Below, piece by piece: positions 1-8,422 of a stretch of DNA of 64,000 nt; the first letter of the stretch is position 1; each line of letters opens with the position of its first letter. The stretch is from Bacteroidales bacterium (lineage in GTDB: Bacteria; Bacteroidota; Bacteroidia; Bacteroidales; WCHB1-69). The stretch is taken from the NCBI GenBank assembly GCA_024400875.1, contig JAKSMB010000003.1, positions 19,381 to 83,380 of the forward strand. Reading direction: 5' to 3'. A program made the position numbers and the translations under genes. Below the pieces are notes generated by a model, which was not told the DNA's origin, searched no databases, and worked only from the letters and a program-made list of their open reading frames with translations.

Positions 1-2
1 AG

Positions 3-149
3 TTGAATCTGAATATGGATTTAAATCAGTGGTTTGAAAATCCTGAAACGTTTGATTTCAATGTATATGGCGGAAGCATAATGCAGAATCATGCCGCTCA
101 GGAATTGCTTCGCTCAAATGGCTGGAATGTCTTTTCTGTGATTCCGTAA
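3..149 (+). CDS. C-terminal end of an unidentified protein (5' partial)
   Basis: An open frame enters from the left edge and ends at the TAA at 147-149, giving 48 residues ending in NVFSVIP. The visible part includes QWFENPETFDFN and SIMQNHAAQELLRSNGW. This pattern (a W-F-containing strand, then MQN and a final helix before VFSV) faintly recalls the end of MbnP-like periplasmic metal-binding domains of Bacteroidota, but that is a guess from memory. A strong terminator follows 14 bases downstream, so this is the last gene of its transcript. Confidence 0.6.
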   Translation: MNLNMDLNQWFENPETFDFNVYGGSIMQNHAAQELLRSNGWNVFSVIP

Positions 150-162
150 AGAAGCTTAGTAC

Positions 163-199
163 AAAAAAAGCGGATGTTTGAAAACATCCGCTTTTTTTT
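163..199. terminator. Bidirectional intrinsic terminator between converging genes
   Basis: The arms GCGGATGTTT (170-179) and AAACATCCGC (182-191) are flanked by an A-run on the left and a T-run on the right. The hairpin can therefore stop both the partial gene on the plus strand and tonB on the minus strand. Confidence 0.9.
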
Positions 200-232
200 G
201 TTGTATAGTATAGTGTTGTTATCTTGTAGTAA

Positions 233-922
233 TTACATTCTAAATGTAACAGGTACTTGATAGAAGCAGCGAACCGGTTTACCCATGTTCTTACCTGGTT
301 TCCATTTTGGCATTGCCATAACACCACGAACAGCTTCTTTATCACAGTCTGCGAAAAGAGGAACTTTTACTTTAGCGTTACTTACACGACCGTCTTTTTC
401 AACAACGAATTCAACGAGTACTGTACCGGTAATACCATTGTTACGAGCAACCTCAGGATAGTTGATTTCCTTAGAGAGGAAAGCATTTAAAGCTTCAGGA
501 CCACCTGGGTATTCTGGCATTTCTTCAGTGAAGTATACTGGAGGTGCAACGTCAGATTCTTCTTCCACAACTTCTACTTCTACTTCGAGTACGTCAGCGA
601 TTGCTTCGTTTTCATCAAATTCAGCACCGAAATCGAAATCGGTAGTTACTTTGATGTTATCCTCTACAATGTTAAGGACGATTTCTTGTTGTTGTTGTTG
701 TTGTGGCTCTGGAGGAGGAGGGGTTTGGTCAGTTGCAATTACGTCTTCATCCTTAACTTCGATGAAGTCATCATCTGCAACGGTGAAGGTTGGAGCCTTG
801 TCTTCACTAGCAAATAATTCAAAACTAGCGTAAACCAGACCCAGTACCACGATGAGACCTACAAGGATAAAGATTCCTCTTTTTCCTTCGAGATCGCCTC
901 TGTCAGTTTTCTTTGTGATCAT
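233..922 (-). CDS. tonB: Energy transducer TonB family protein
   Basis: This 229-residue protein has the TonB layout. A short cytoplasmic N-terminus is followed by one membrane anchor (about 17-37), an acidic periplasmic linker with PPPPEP then six glutamines (68-79), and a C-terminal TonB domain (about 138-229) with EMPEYPGG, INYPEVAR, GTVLVEFVVEKDG and PKWKPGK. TonB couples the inner-membrane proton motive force to TonB-dependent outer-membrane receptors. No exbB or exbD lies next to it, so it must use partners encoded elsewhere. The gene stands alone between its own promoter and a terminator. The glutamine run is encoded by a (CAA)6 repeat. Confidence 0.93.
   Translation of the reverse strand: MITKKTDRGDLEGKRGIFILVGLIVVLGLVYASFELFASEDKAPTFTVADDDFIEVKDEDVIATDQTPPPPEPQQQQQQEIVLNIVEDNIKVTTDFDFGAEFDENEAIADVLEVEVEVVEEESDVAPPVYFTEEMPEYPGGPEALNAFLSKEINYPEVARNNGITGTVLVEFVVEKDGRVSNAKVKVPLFADCDKEAVRGVMAMPKWKPGKNMGKPVRCFYQVPVTFRM
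686..703. repeat. (TTG)6 trinucleotide repeat coding the TonB glutamine run
   Basis: Six perfect TTG units on the plus strand read as CAA, glutamine, in tonB. Length changes would alter the periplasmic linker without a frameshift. Confidence 0.85.
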
Positions 923-967
923 AACTGTGTTTTTTATATGTTAAAATATACTTTTTTCTTTGAACGG

Positions 968-998
968 CAAAAATAGTAATTTTATTATTTAAATACAA
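968..998 (-). promoter_or_regulatory. Promoter of tonB
   Basis: Minus-strand TATTTTTG (-7, at 968-975) is followed by C. A TTG at 996-998 lies 20 bp further upstream and fits the -33 element. The start codon is 46 bp away. Confidence 0.7.
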
Positions 999-1017
999 TA
1001 TCTTTTCCAATAATTTT

Positions 1018-2076
1018 TTAAATCTTCCAAATGCAACCACCACAGCTGTTTACGGTCGCACCAGTGACCGATGCCAAGGTGTTTGTTTGCTCATTTACTC
1101 TCAATAGCCCTAAGAATGCAAAAATTATGGCCTCTTTGTAGTTGATGGTTTCTTGGTCGGTAATACACACATTTCCCGTCCAGTTGTTTTTTATTTGGTT
1201 AATCAGGAACTTGTTAAAAGCACCACCGCCAGTAACTAACATTGTCTTTACATTGTCAGGTATAGCCTTTGAAATCTGTTGCGCAATGTGAACGACAAAT
1301 GTTCTTAGGCAATCCTGCGGTTTGTGAAGACGTAGATATTCTTCCAGAATAGGAAGACATTGAATCTCAAACCATTCCTTCCCAAGTGATTTGGGCGCGG
1401 CTTGTTGATAATAAGGTAGATTATTCAGCTGCTTAAGCATATTGTCGATTACAATTCCAGTCTGAGCGATCCGACCCTCATCATCGTATGGCTTTCCAAG
1501 TATGTTGGCTATATAGTTCAAAGCCATGTTACACGGGGATATGTCGAAAGCGATTCGTCTGCTTTGTTTGTTGAAGGAGATGTTTGAAAAGCCTCCAAGA
1601 TTGAGGCAGGCATCGTATTGCCCAAAAAGCAACTCGTCACCAATGGGTACAAGAGGCGCGCCTTGTCCTTGTAGGGCAACATCTACCTTCCGGAAGTCGT
1701 TGACGGTGGTGATGCCCGTGCGTGCAGCAATGACTGCTCCGTTGCCAATCTGCGTCGTCAACCCCGCTGCTGGTTGATGAAATATGGTGTGCCCGTGCGA
1801 TGCAATGAAGTCAGGCTTGCCGTCGTTGCCTATGAAATCTTTTATTTTAAGGGCGATGACTTCTCCAAGTTCTATGTCTAGCTGACAATATTCTAAGGCC
1901 GACATTTCCGTTGCGCGTTTTAACTTGTCAACGAATTCGGATGTGTATGGGTAGGTTGCTGATTTTAGGACATCGTAATTCCATGTCCCTTCTTTGTCTT
2001 GCGAGAATCTGCACCAAGCAAGGTCGATGCCGTCCAACGACGTTCCTGACATTACGCCAATGCCTTGTGTTGTCAT
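1018..2076 (-). CDS. anmK: Anhydro-N-acetylmuramic acid kinase
   Basis: The enzyme phosphorylates and opens 1,6-anhydro-MurNAc to MurNAc-6-phosphate during peptidoglycan recycling in the cytoplasm. At 352 residues it is near the usual length. Visible signatures are the N-terminal phosphate loop MSGTSLDGID (9-18), ASHGHTIFHQP, DVALQGQGAPLVP with the catalytic Asp region, and LVTGGGAFN near the C-terminus, as in the ASKHA kinase fold. Its start overlaps the murF stop by one base (TAATG), so the two are translationally coupled. The pairing joins recycling of wall sugars with synthesis of the wall precursor. Confidence 0.96.
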   Translation of the reverse strand: MTTQGIGVMSGTSLDGIDLAWCRFSQDKEGTWNYDVLKSATYPYTSEFVDKLKRATEMSALEYCQLDIELGEVIALKIKDFIGNDGKPDFIASHGHTIFHQPAAGLTTQIGNGAVIAARTGITTVNDFRKVDVALQGQGAPLVPIGDELLFGQYDACLNLGGFSNISFNKQSRRIAFDISPCNMALNYIANILGKPYDDEGRIAQTGIVIDNMLKQLNNLPYYQQAAPKSLGKEWFEIQCLPILEEYLRLHKPQDCLRTFVVHIAQQISKAIPDNVKTMLVTGGGAFNKFLINQIKNNWTGNVCITDQETINYKEAIIFAFLGLLRVNEQTNTLASVTGATVNSCGGCIWKI

Positions 2077-3326
2077 TATTGTAAGATTGCAGTTAGTCTG
2101 TCGAGATGAATACCATTGGATCCTTTAACCAAAACCATAGCATTTTGAATAGGATGTTGCAACAAGGCCTCGTTGAGCGCTTCTGAACTTGGAAAACAAT
2201 GCTCTGGTTGATGTTTGCAGAACTCTGTACCAACAAAAATAACATTGATAGATAGCTCTTTACATAAATCAATGATATGAAGATGCTCTTGTTCGCTGAT
2301 GCTGCCAAGTTCTCTCATCTCTCCTAATATGGCCATTTTATTGGAGTGTTCCAGTTTGGACAAATTGCGTATCGCAGCCTCCATACTGGTAGGGTTTGCG
2401 TTGTAGTAATCCGAAATAATAATGTTGCTGCCAATCTTATTGATTTGTGATCGGTGGTTGGATGGAACGTAGCTTTGAAGTGCATCCGCAACAAGAGCGT
2501 TGTCAACGCCAAAGAACTGACCGATGGCTGCTGCGGCCAAGAAGTTGTAAATGTTGTAACTCCCAGTGAGATTTGTGTCTATCTCCTGATCCGCAACTTT
2601 GATGCGCAAGTATGGGGACATTTTAGTAATGTTGTCTTCTCCTCCTTCTGCATAGAAATGCACCTTGTTGTAGTCCAAGTTATTTTGAAGGATTGTATCA
2701 TTAACATTCACAAATAGCGTTCCTTGATCTTCGATAATGGATCTATAGAGTGCTTTTTTGGTATGGATGATTTCTTTAACAGAACCGAAACCTTCGATGT
2801 GTGCTTTCCCGATATTTGTGATTAATCCGTGTGTGGGACGCGCGATGTTGCAAAGGAATTCAATTTCGCCGGGATGGTTTGCACCCATCTCTACGATTGC
2901 GATTTCATCATCTGGTCGGATGGAAAGTAAAGTCAAAGGCACGCCGATGTGGTTGTTGAGATTCCCTTTGGTGAAGGCTGTCTGATATTTCTTGGACAAC
3001 ACGGTGGCAATGAGCTCTTTGGTGGTTGTCTTACCATTCGTTCCTGTTATGCCAATGATTGGAATGTTGAGTTGTTGGCGATGATAGGCTGCCAGCGCCT
3101 GCAGGGTTTGTAAACAGTCATCCACGATAATGCATCTGTCGTTGTTGGATAATTTCTTGTCTTCGGTTACAACATAGGCGGCTCCGTTTTCAAGTGCTTG
3201 AAGTGCGAAAGTGTTGCCATCAAAACGTTCGCCTTTCAGACATACAAACATGGAATCTGGAATGATGTTGCGTGTGTCGGTGCAAATGGTTGGATGTTCT
3301 AAATATTTGGAATATAAGTCTTTCAT
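2076..3326 (-). CDS. murF: UDP-N-acetylmuramoyl-tripeptide--D-alanyl-D-alanine ligase
   Basis: MurF adds D-Ala-D-Ala to UDP-MurNAc-tripeptide, the last cytoplasmic step of the peptidoglycan precursor. The 416-residue chain has the Mur ligase order: an N-terminal substrate domain (1-85), a central ATPase domain with the P-loop GITGTNGKTT (92-101) and IVEMGANHPGEI, and a C-terminal domain starting near the YNANPTSM motif. It is the first gene of the murF-anmK pair, and a terminator just upstream insulates it from the 5-alpha-reductase operon. Confidence 0.96.
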   Translation of the reverse strand: MKDLYSKYLEHPTICTDTRNIIPDSMFVCLKGERFDGNTFALQALENGAAYVVTEDKKLSNNDRCIIVDDCLQTLQALAAYHRQQLNIPIIGITGTNGKTTTKELIATVLSKKYQTAFTKGNLNNHIGVPLTLLSIRPDDEIAIVEMGANHPGEIEFLCNIARPTHGLITNIGKAHIEGFGSVKEIIHTKKALYRSIIEDQGTLFVNVNDTILQNNLDYNKVHFYAEGGEDNITKMSPYLRIKVADQEIDTNLTGSYNIYNFLAAAAIGQFFGVDNALVADALQSYVPSNHRSQINKIGSNIIISDYYNANPTSMEAAIRNLSKLEHSNKMAILGEMRELGSISEQEHLHIIDLCKELSINVIFVGTEFCKHQPEHCFPSSEALNEALLQHPIQNAMVLVKGSNGIHLDRLTAILQ

Positions 3327-3330
3327 AATT

Positions 3331-3360
3331 AAAAAAGAAGACGTGTCATAGACACGTCTT
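3331..3360 (-). terminator. Terminator of the ABC-sppA-reductase operon
   Basis: The perfect arms AAGACGTGTC (3338-3347) and GACACGTCTT (3351-3360) are followed on the minus strand by a T-run (3331-3336). It sits between the reductase stop and the murF start. Confidence 0.88.
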
Positions 3361-3367
3361 TGTATGA

Positions 3368-4177
3368 TTAGTAAATGAATGGGAAAACACGTTTAAGTTT
3401 TTTGGATTCCATTTCTGCGCCAAAGGATTCCTTGTAACGTTTGTACAAGGAGTTTGCACGAGGAACAAGGTTGGCAAATGTCCAGATGAAGAATACCAGA
3501 CCTGACAATGACCAGGTAAGGATGGCAAATCCTAACCATTCCATTAATTCGCCTAAGTAGTTGGCGCTGGTAACGTAATTGAACATAAAGCCGTTTGGCA
3601 GGTAATGGTTGGTGTCGTCATCGCTTTTACGAAGATGGCGGATAAGATAGTCGGAGCGAAGGTTGACGTAAAATCCGAGGAAGAAGAAGATTGTTCCAAT
3701 GATAAATTGTGGCGACCAAAGCCACGCAACGTCGGTGTAATGGAGACCAAACACTTGATAGTTGCATTTAAAGGATTCAAAGAAAATCCAGTATCCTTGC
3801 ATCATGGCGTTCAGGATGTTAAAGCAGATTCCCATAAACATTACGGCTAGTGACATTTGGCTTTTCTTTCCTTTCATGATCCATGGGAAAATCAACGAAC
3901 GTTGGAAGTAATGGATCTCAAAGATGAGCAAGAACACCATAGGTACTAAGGTGAAACGATTGGGAGAATGCAGCCAAAGAAGGATCATGGCAAGGAAGAT
4001 GGGGAATTCCATCAGGAACCAGGCCAATTTGTTGTTGATACATTTGCCCCATTTGCTGGATGTGAATGCGCCATAGCCTGCAGTTACGAAATACAGTGCT
4101 ACAAATACTACTGCGGCAACGCCAAGCATGACGTAGAGGTATATGTAAAAAGCGGATGTTAGGAAATCTGCGGTCAT
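3368..4177 (-). CDS. 3-oxo-5-alpha-steroid 4-dehydrogenase (SRD5A)-like membrane reductase
   Basis: This 269-residue multi-pass membrane protein resembles mammalian steroid 5-alpha-reductases along its whole length. Compared from memory with SRD5A2, AWFLMEFP (52-59) matches AWFLQELP with the catalytic Glu at 57, FEIHYFQR (86-93) carries the Tyr (90), NLRSDYLIRHLRK (172-184) matches the cofactor loop, and YVTSANYLGELMEW (201-214) holds the Asn and Glu of the active site. The end, KRVFPFIY, is also typical. The family reduces the C4-C5 double bond of 3-oxo-delta-4 steroids with NADPH. The substrate here is unknown; bile-acid or hormone 3-oxo intermediates are plausible in the gut. It is the last gene of an operon with an ABC ATPase and sppA, and no hydroxysteroid dehydrogenase is nearby. 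Confidence 0.85.
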   Translation of the reverse strand: MTADFLTSAFYIYLYVMLGVAAVVFVALYFVTAGYGAFTSSKWGKCINNKLAWFLMEFPIFLAMILLWLHSPNRFTLVPMVFLLIFEIHYFQRSLIFPWIMKGKKSQMSLAVMFMGICFNILNAMMQGYWIFFESFKCNYQVFGLHYTDVAWLWSPQFIIGTIFFFLGFYVNLRSDYLIRHLRKSDDDTNHYLPNGFMFNYVTSANYLGELMEWLGFAILTWSLSGLVFFIWTFANLVPRANSLYKRYKESFGAEMESKKLKRVFPFIY

Positions 4178-4189
4178 AAGAAGTCGGAT

Positions 4190-6004
4190 TTATTGAATGT
4201 AAATGTCCATAGGCATACGTGCTTGAATGCCTTCTTGAGATAATACTTGATTAACACCTTGATACATGAAGTAGAACTGACCCAGGCGTGCCTGAATGGC
4301 AGCTTCTATTTCATCGTCGTGGTTCAGGAACATATAATACCAAGGCTTTTCAGTTGGATATTCAACAATGCTGTAGTTGGATATTTTAGCCAATGATGCA
4401 GCCTTGCTGATGGCGTCGTCAAGAGAGCCTAATTTGTCAACTAAGCCGATAGCTAAAGCGTCTTTACCTGCCCATACGCGACCTTGGCCAATGCTGTCAA
4501 CGGCAGCAACGGAAAGGTGACGTCCGTCGGATACGCGCTTGAGGAAGGTTCCGTAAACTTGTTCAATGGAGATCTGCATTTTGCTGAGTTCCGTGTCATC
4601 CATTGGGCGGAAACCGGTTCCGAAATCTGAATGTTTGTTGGTTTTGACACCATCGATGGTGATGCCCAACTTGTTTTTCAGGAAGTTTTGGAAAGAAGGA
4701 ATCATTCCAAACACACCGATAGAACCTGTAAGTGTATTAGGTTGTGCAAAGATATAATCAGAGTTGCAGGAAATATAGTAGCCGCCAGAGGCTGCATAGT
4801 CGCCCATAGAGGTGACAATGATTTTGCCTGCTTTTTTAGCTGCTTCAATCTCGCGCCAGATGTTTTCGGATGCCAACGCGCTACCACCAGGAGAGTTAAC
4901 TCTCAGCACGATAGCCTTGACATTCTTGTCATTGTATGCTTTGCGGAATTCTTTGATGAAACTGTAGGAGTAGATGCCTTGAGTAGCGTCGCCCTTTCCA
5001 TCATAAATGCTTCCGGATGCATATACAATCGCAATCTTATCTTTTGATTTAGAATTGTTTACAAGGGTCTTGGCATATTTGGGAAGGGACACGAAGTTGA
5101 TAGCTTCGTTATCGCCTACGTTGATTTTTCTTTTTAACCACGTTTCTGCATCGGCAGCATAGCCAACCTTATCAATGAGTCGAAGGGCTAAAGCATCATT
5201 GGCAGTTGCGCAAAGCATTTCATCCGCGATGAGGTTGATGCTGTCGGTGGAGATGTTTCTTGCCTTGGAGATGTCGTCGGCAAGCGTGCTCCATAAAGTG
5301 TTGGCTAATAGGTTCATCTGCTCTTTGTTAGCCTCGCTCATTTTGTCTAAGATATAAGGTTCCACAGCACTCTTGAACTGTCCGTGGCGAACAATCTGAA
5401 CGTCTAAATCCAGTTTGTCAATGAGTCCTTTGTAGAACATGATCTGGAAAGCATAACCTCTGAGGTCGATGCCGCCTGCGGGATTTAAGATGATTTTATC
5501 AGCAGTGGTTGCCAGATAATAGCCGTTCTGCGTGTAAGAGTCACAGTAGGAAAGGATGAACTTTCCGGATTGCTTGAATTGAACTAAAACGTCGTGAATC
5601 TCTTTCAAGGTTGCAGGAGAGGCACCTGCTGTTGTAGAATTGAGATAGATGCCCTTGATGTTAGGGTCGTTGGCGGCTTGTTTGATAGAAGCCAAGATGT
5701 CATCCAGACCTATTGCTGTGATTTGGGAACTGAAATTGCTGAGAGGGTTTTCTACTGCACGTTCCTGGATAGGTACGCTCAAGTCAACCTTTAATATGCT
5801 GTTCCCTTTTACGGTTACTGTATCTTTATCCATTGCGGAAATTGACGCAACCATACTGATTAGCATGATCATATACAAGATGGATACAATCATGGTAGAA
5901 AACAGGAAACCTAACATGGAACCAAATACGACGCGCCAAAATTTGCGGGTGCGGGTTTCTCCTTTAGGTTGAATATTTTGATCTTGAATGTTAGCTTCGC
6001 TCAT
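4190..6004 (-). CDS. sppA: Signal peptide peptidase SppA, 67 kDa type
   Basis: SppA is an inner-membrane serine protease that degrades cleaved signal peptides. The 604 residues match the long form with tandem protease halves. A membrane anchor spans about 32-55, the first half contains FYKGLIDKL (190-198) with the lysine region and YKSAVEP-like GQFKSAVEP, and the second half contains LRVNSPGGSALASE and DYAASGGYY with the nucleophile near Ser406. It lies 12 bp upstream of the reductase gene and 29 bp downstream of the ABC ATPase gene, all in one direction. Confidence 0.95.
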   Translation of the reverse strand: MSEANIQDQNIQPKGETRTRKFWRVVFGSMLGFLFSTMIVSILYMIMLISMVASISAMDKDTVTVKGNSILKVDLSVPIQERAVENPLSNFSSQITAIGLDDILASIKQAANDPNIKGIYLNSTTAGASPATLKEIHDVLVQFKQSGKFILSYCDSYTQNGYYLATTADKIILNPAGGIDLRGYAFQIMFYKGLIDKLDLDVQIVRHGQFKSAVEPYILDKMSEANKEQMNLLANTLWSTLADDISKARNISTDSINLIADEMLCATANDALALRLIDKVGYAADAETWLKRKINVGDNEAINFVSLPKYAKTLVNNSKSKDKIAIVYASGSIYDGKGDATQGIYSYSFIKEFRKAYNDKNVKAIVLRVNSPGGSALASENIWREIEAAKKAGKIIVTSMGDYAASGGYYISCNSDYIFAQPNTLTGSIGVFGMIPSFQNFLKNKLGITIDGVKTNKHSDFGTGFRPMDDTELSKMQISIEQVYGTFLKRVSDGRHLSVAAVDSIGQGRVWAGKDALAIGLVDKLGSLDDAISKAASLAKISNYSIVEYPTEKPWYYMFLNHDDEIEAAIQARLGQFYFMYQGVNQVLSQEGIQARMPMDIYIQ

Positions 6005-6033
6005 GTCGTGAAGATTTTATTCTGGGTTATGTT

Positions 6034-6783
6034 TTATTTGCTTTTTTGTGTTAGGGCGTGGAATAATTCTTCCATACCTAAAGCATTGAGCTCAGAGGTG
6101 TGCTTCAATCCTAATTTCTCTGCCATATTAGGTAACTCTGCAACGGATGAGTCTGCAACAAGTTGACCTTTGTTGATGATAACCACGTGGTCACACAGAG
6201 CTTGAACCTCTTGCATGATGTGCGTGGAAAGAAGCACGGTCTTGTCTTTGCCGTAATTGCGGATCAAGGAACGTATTTCGATAAGCTGGTTTGGATCCAA
6301 ACCGGTCGTTGGCTCATCGAGGATGAGTACTTCCGGATTGTGTATCAGTGCTTGGGCGATGCCGACACGCTGTTTGTAACCTCTTGAAAGTGCACCGATC
6401 TTTTTGTGCTGTTCGGGAGTGAGTCCCGTTTGTTCGATGACTTCGGCAACACGTTCTTTTACATTCTTAAGATGATGAATATTTCCGATGAATTGGAGAA
6501 ATTCTCGAACGTACATGTCGTAGTACAAAGGATTGGCTTCGGAAAGATAGCCGATTTTTTTGCGTAATTCCAGTGAGTCGTTCCAGATGTCGTATCCACA
6601 TACCGTTACATTGCCCTCGGTAGGTGGAATCAGACAGGTTATGATTTTCATCATTGTAGTTTTTCCTGCTCCATTGGGGCCTAGAAAGCCCACAATCTCG
6701 CCCTTTTTTGCTTCGAAACTTACGTTGTTGAGGGCATATTGGGTGTCAAAAACCTTGGTTACGTTTTTTACAACAATAGACAT
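6034..6783 (-). CDS. ABC transporter ATP-binding protein, GldA-like
   Basis: A 249-residue ATPase with Walker A GPNGAGKTT (35-43), signature LSRGYKQR, Walker B VLILDEPTTGLDP and the switch His in LLSTHIMQE. The YLSEANPLYYDMYV segment after the Q-loop region and the C-terminal extension are typical of GldA/NatA-type exporters of Bacteroidota. No permease gene is adjacent, so its membrane partner must be elsewhere. It opens the operon with sppA and the 5-alpha-reductase, under a promoter shared back-to-back with the divergent flippase-like gene. Confidence 0.88.
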   Translation of the reverse strand: MSIVVKNVTKVFDTQYALNNVSFEAKKGEIVGFLGPNGAGKTTMMKIITCLIPPTEGNVTVCGYDIWNDSLELRKKIGYLSEANPLYYDMYVREFLQFIGNIHHLKNVKERVAEVIEQTGLTPEQHKKIGALSRGYKQRVGIAQALIHNPEVLILDEPTTGLDPNQLIEIRSLIRNYGKDKTVLLSTHIMQEVQALCDHVVIINKGQLVADSSVAELPNMAEKLGLKHTSELNALGMEELFHALTQKSK

Positions 6784-6808
6784 AATTATACTATAATTTA
6801 TAGGGCCG

Positions 6809-6836
6809 CAAAGATAATAAAAAAGGTGTATCTTTG
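6809..6836. promoter_or_regulatory. Divergent pair of -7 boxes (ABC ATPase / flippase-like operon)
   Basis: CAAAGATA at 6809-6816 is TATCTTTG on the minus strand and serves the ABC-sppA operon. TATCTTTG at 6829-6836 serves the plus-strand operon. The boxes are 12 bp apart and form an inverted repeat. No -33 TTTG is seen for either. Confidence 0.75.
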
Positions 6837-6854
6837 CCGTCCCTATTTTTGGAT

Positions 6855-7940
6855 ATGAACAAGATTAGTCAATCTGGTAATAAAAGCAAGGTGAATACCT
6901 TCGTTCAACTGGTCATTTTTGTTGGACTGGGTGTGTTTTTCATCTGGTTGTCATTGCACTCTTTGTCGAAAGAAGATGTGCGAATGATCTATCAGTCGAT
7001 GGCCGTCATCAACAACCCGTATAGCTGGTGTATGTTGTGTTTGACTGCTATTGCGGCGATTATGGCTGATGTGGCGCGGGCGGAACGTATGCGCATTCAG
7101 TTGCAATCAATGGGACATAATGTTCGTAGATCAATGGCTTTTTATTCTGTGATGGTTTGCTATTTGGCCAATCTCGCTCTTCCGCGCTTGGGCGAGGTGC
7201 TGCGTTGCACTTTCTTGCAACGTTTTGAACGCGTTCCTTTCCAAAAATCATTGGGCGCCGTGCTTACCGAACGTGCCGTTGATGTGCTCTGTTGGGCGGT
7301 AATGTTTTTGGTGGCTATTGCAATGAATACGGGGATGCTCAATCAACTTGTGATTGACGACAATACAAATATGACCATAGGTATGTGGATGGAAACGAAG
7401 GGACTGTCGGTGTTGGGTAATTATTTTATTTACATCCTATTGGCATTTATTGCATTGATAGTATTGGTAGGCTACCTTACCCGCAAATGGTGGATGAAGT
7501 CGAAGTTGATGATGAAGGTCTGGGATTTCATTTTGGGCATTTGGCAGGGATTTATCTCTATAAAGAATCTGCCTAAACCGGGCTTGTATGTCCTGTGGAC
7601 CGCCTTGATGTGGGTTTTTTATTTGCTGGGTAACTTGTTGTGCCTGTATGCCTTCCCGTTCTTGAATGGCGCAGGTGTGGGTGCTGCTTTCACGGTGTTG
7701 ACCTTCAGTACGATTGCCTTTATGGTTTCCCAAGCCGGCTTAGGCTCTTATCCGTTGATTGTGGCTGGAATTCTGATGATTTATGGCGCCGATTATACGC
7801 AAGGCCTCGCTGCCGGTTGGATTGGCTGGATATTGCAACAAGTGGTGGTGCTTGTCCTCGGTTTTGCATCTTTGATCTTAGCCTCGTTTTATAAGAAACC
7901 TGCGGAGATGGTTCCGTCTGAAGATTTGGTGAAGGAATGA
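6855..7940 (+). CDS. Lysylphosphatidylglycerol synthase/flippase-like integral membrane protein
   Basis: A polytopic protein of about 361 residues with some eight hydrophobic segments and the family landmarks [29 protein letters not shown] and SQAGLGSYP. These fit the UPF0104/AglD-like family of putative lipid or glycolipid flippases; the exact substrate is unknown. I chose the ATG at 6855 (MNKISQSGN) because the in-frame TTG at 6834 lies inside the -7 promoter box. It overlaps rfaE2 by 4 bases and starts an operon with rfaE2, the M23 protein and an outer-membrane barrel. Confidence 0.8.
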   Translation: MNKISQSGNKSKVNTFVQLVIFVGLGVFFIWLSLHSLSKEDVRMIYQSMAVINNPYSWCMLCLTAIAAIMADVARAERMRIQLQSMGHNVRRSMAFYSVMVCYLANLALPRLGEVLRCTFLQRFERVPFQKSLGAVLTERAVDVLCWAVMFLVAIAMNTGMLNQLVIDDNTNMTIGMWMETKGLSVLGNYFIYILLAFIALIVLVGYLTRKWWMKSKLMMKVWDFILGIWQGFISIKNLPKPGLYVLWTALMWVFYLLGNLLCLYAFPFLNGAGVGAAFTVLTFSTIAFMVSQAGLGSYPLIVAGILMIYGADYTQGLAAGWIGWILQQVVVLVLGFASLILASFYKKPAEMVPSEDLVKE

Positions 7941-8422
7941 TGAATTTTATCGAACATATTCAAAATAAAATCGTACCGCCATCTTTTTTTAAGGAACGTG
8001 CGGATGAAATTCATAAACAGAAAGTGGTGTTTACCAATGGCTGTTTCGACATCTTGCATCTTGGACATATAACCTATTTGGCACAAGCGCGACAGTTGGG
8101 CGATGCGTTGGTGGTCGGTTTGAATAGCGATGCTTCGGTGCGTCGATTAAAAGGTCCTTCGCGTCCAGTCAATGATCAAAATGCCCGTGCAAAAGTGCTT
8201 GCAGCTCTGGAATGCGTGGATTATGTGGTCTTCTTTGAGGAAGATACACCCCTTAATATCATAACCCAGGTGGTTCCGGATGTGCTGGTGAAGGGGGGCG
8301 ATTATTCGATAGATAATATTGTCGGCGCTGACTTCGTTATGCAAAATGGAGGTAAGGTTCTTACCATCCCATTTGTTAACGGTTTTTCAACTACGTCAAT
8401 TATTGAAAATCTAAAAGCATGA
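7937..8422 (+). CDS. rfaE2: D-glycero-beta-D-manno-heptose 1-phosphate adenylyltransferase
   Basis: This 161-residue protein corresponds to the C-terminal nucleotidyltransferase half of HldE, on its own gene. It carries [17 protein letters not shown] with the HxGH ATP-binding motif, [19 protein letters not shown] and VKGGDY. It would make ADP-heptose from heptose-1-phosphate for the lipopolysaccharide core. gmhA, an earlier step of the same pathway, lies at 24.8 kb. It overlaps the preceding gene by 4 bases (ATGA) and the following gene by 4. Confidence 0.93.
   Translation: MMNFIEHIQNKIVPPSFFKERADEIHKQKVVFTNGCFDILHLGHITYLAQARQLGDALVVGLNSDASVRRLKGPSRPVNDQNARAKVLAALECVDYVVFFEEDTPLNIITQVVPDVLVKGGDYSIDNIVGADFVMQNGGKVLTIPFVNGFSTTSIIENLKA

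Noticed and set aside
462-833. Ser- and Thr-rich open frame on the plus strand, 123 codons
   Set aside because: It is exactly antisense to tonB, and its low complexity mirrors the acidic and glutamine-rich linker.
6834-6854. TTG start for the flippase-like gene
   Set aside because: The codon lies inside the TATCTTTG promoter box, upstream of the likely transcription start; the ATG at 6855 fits better.
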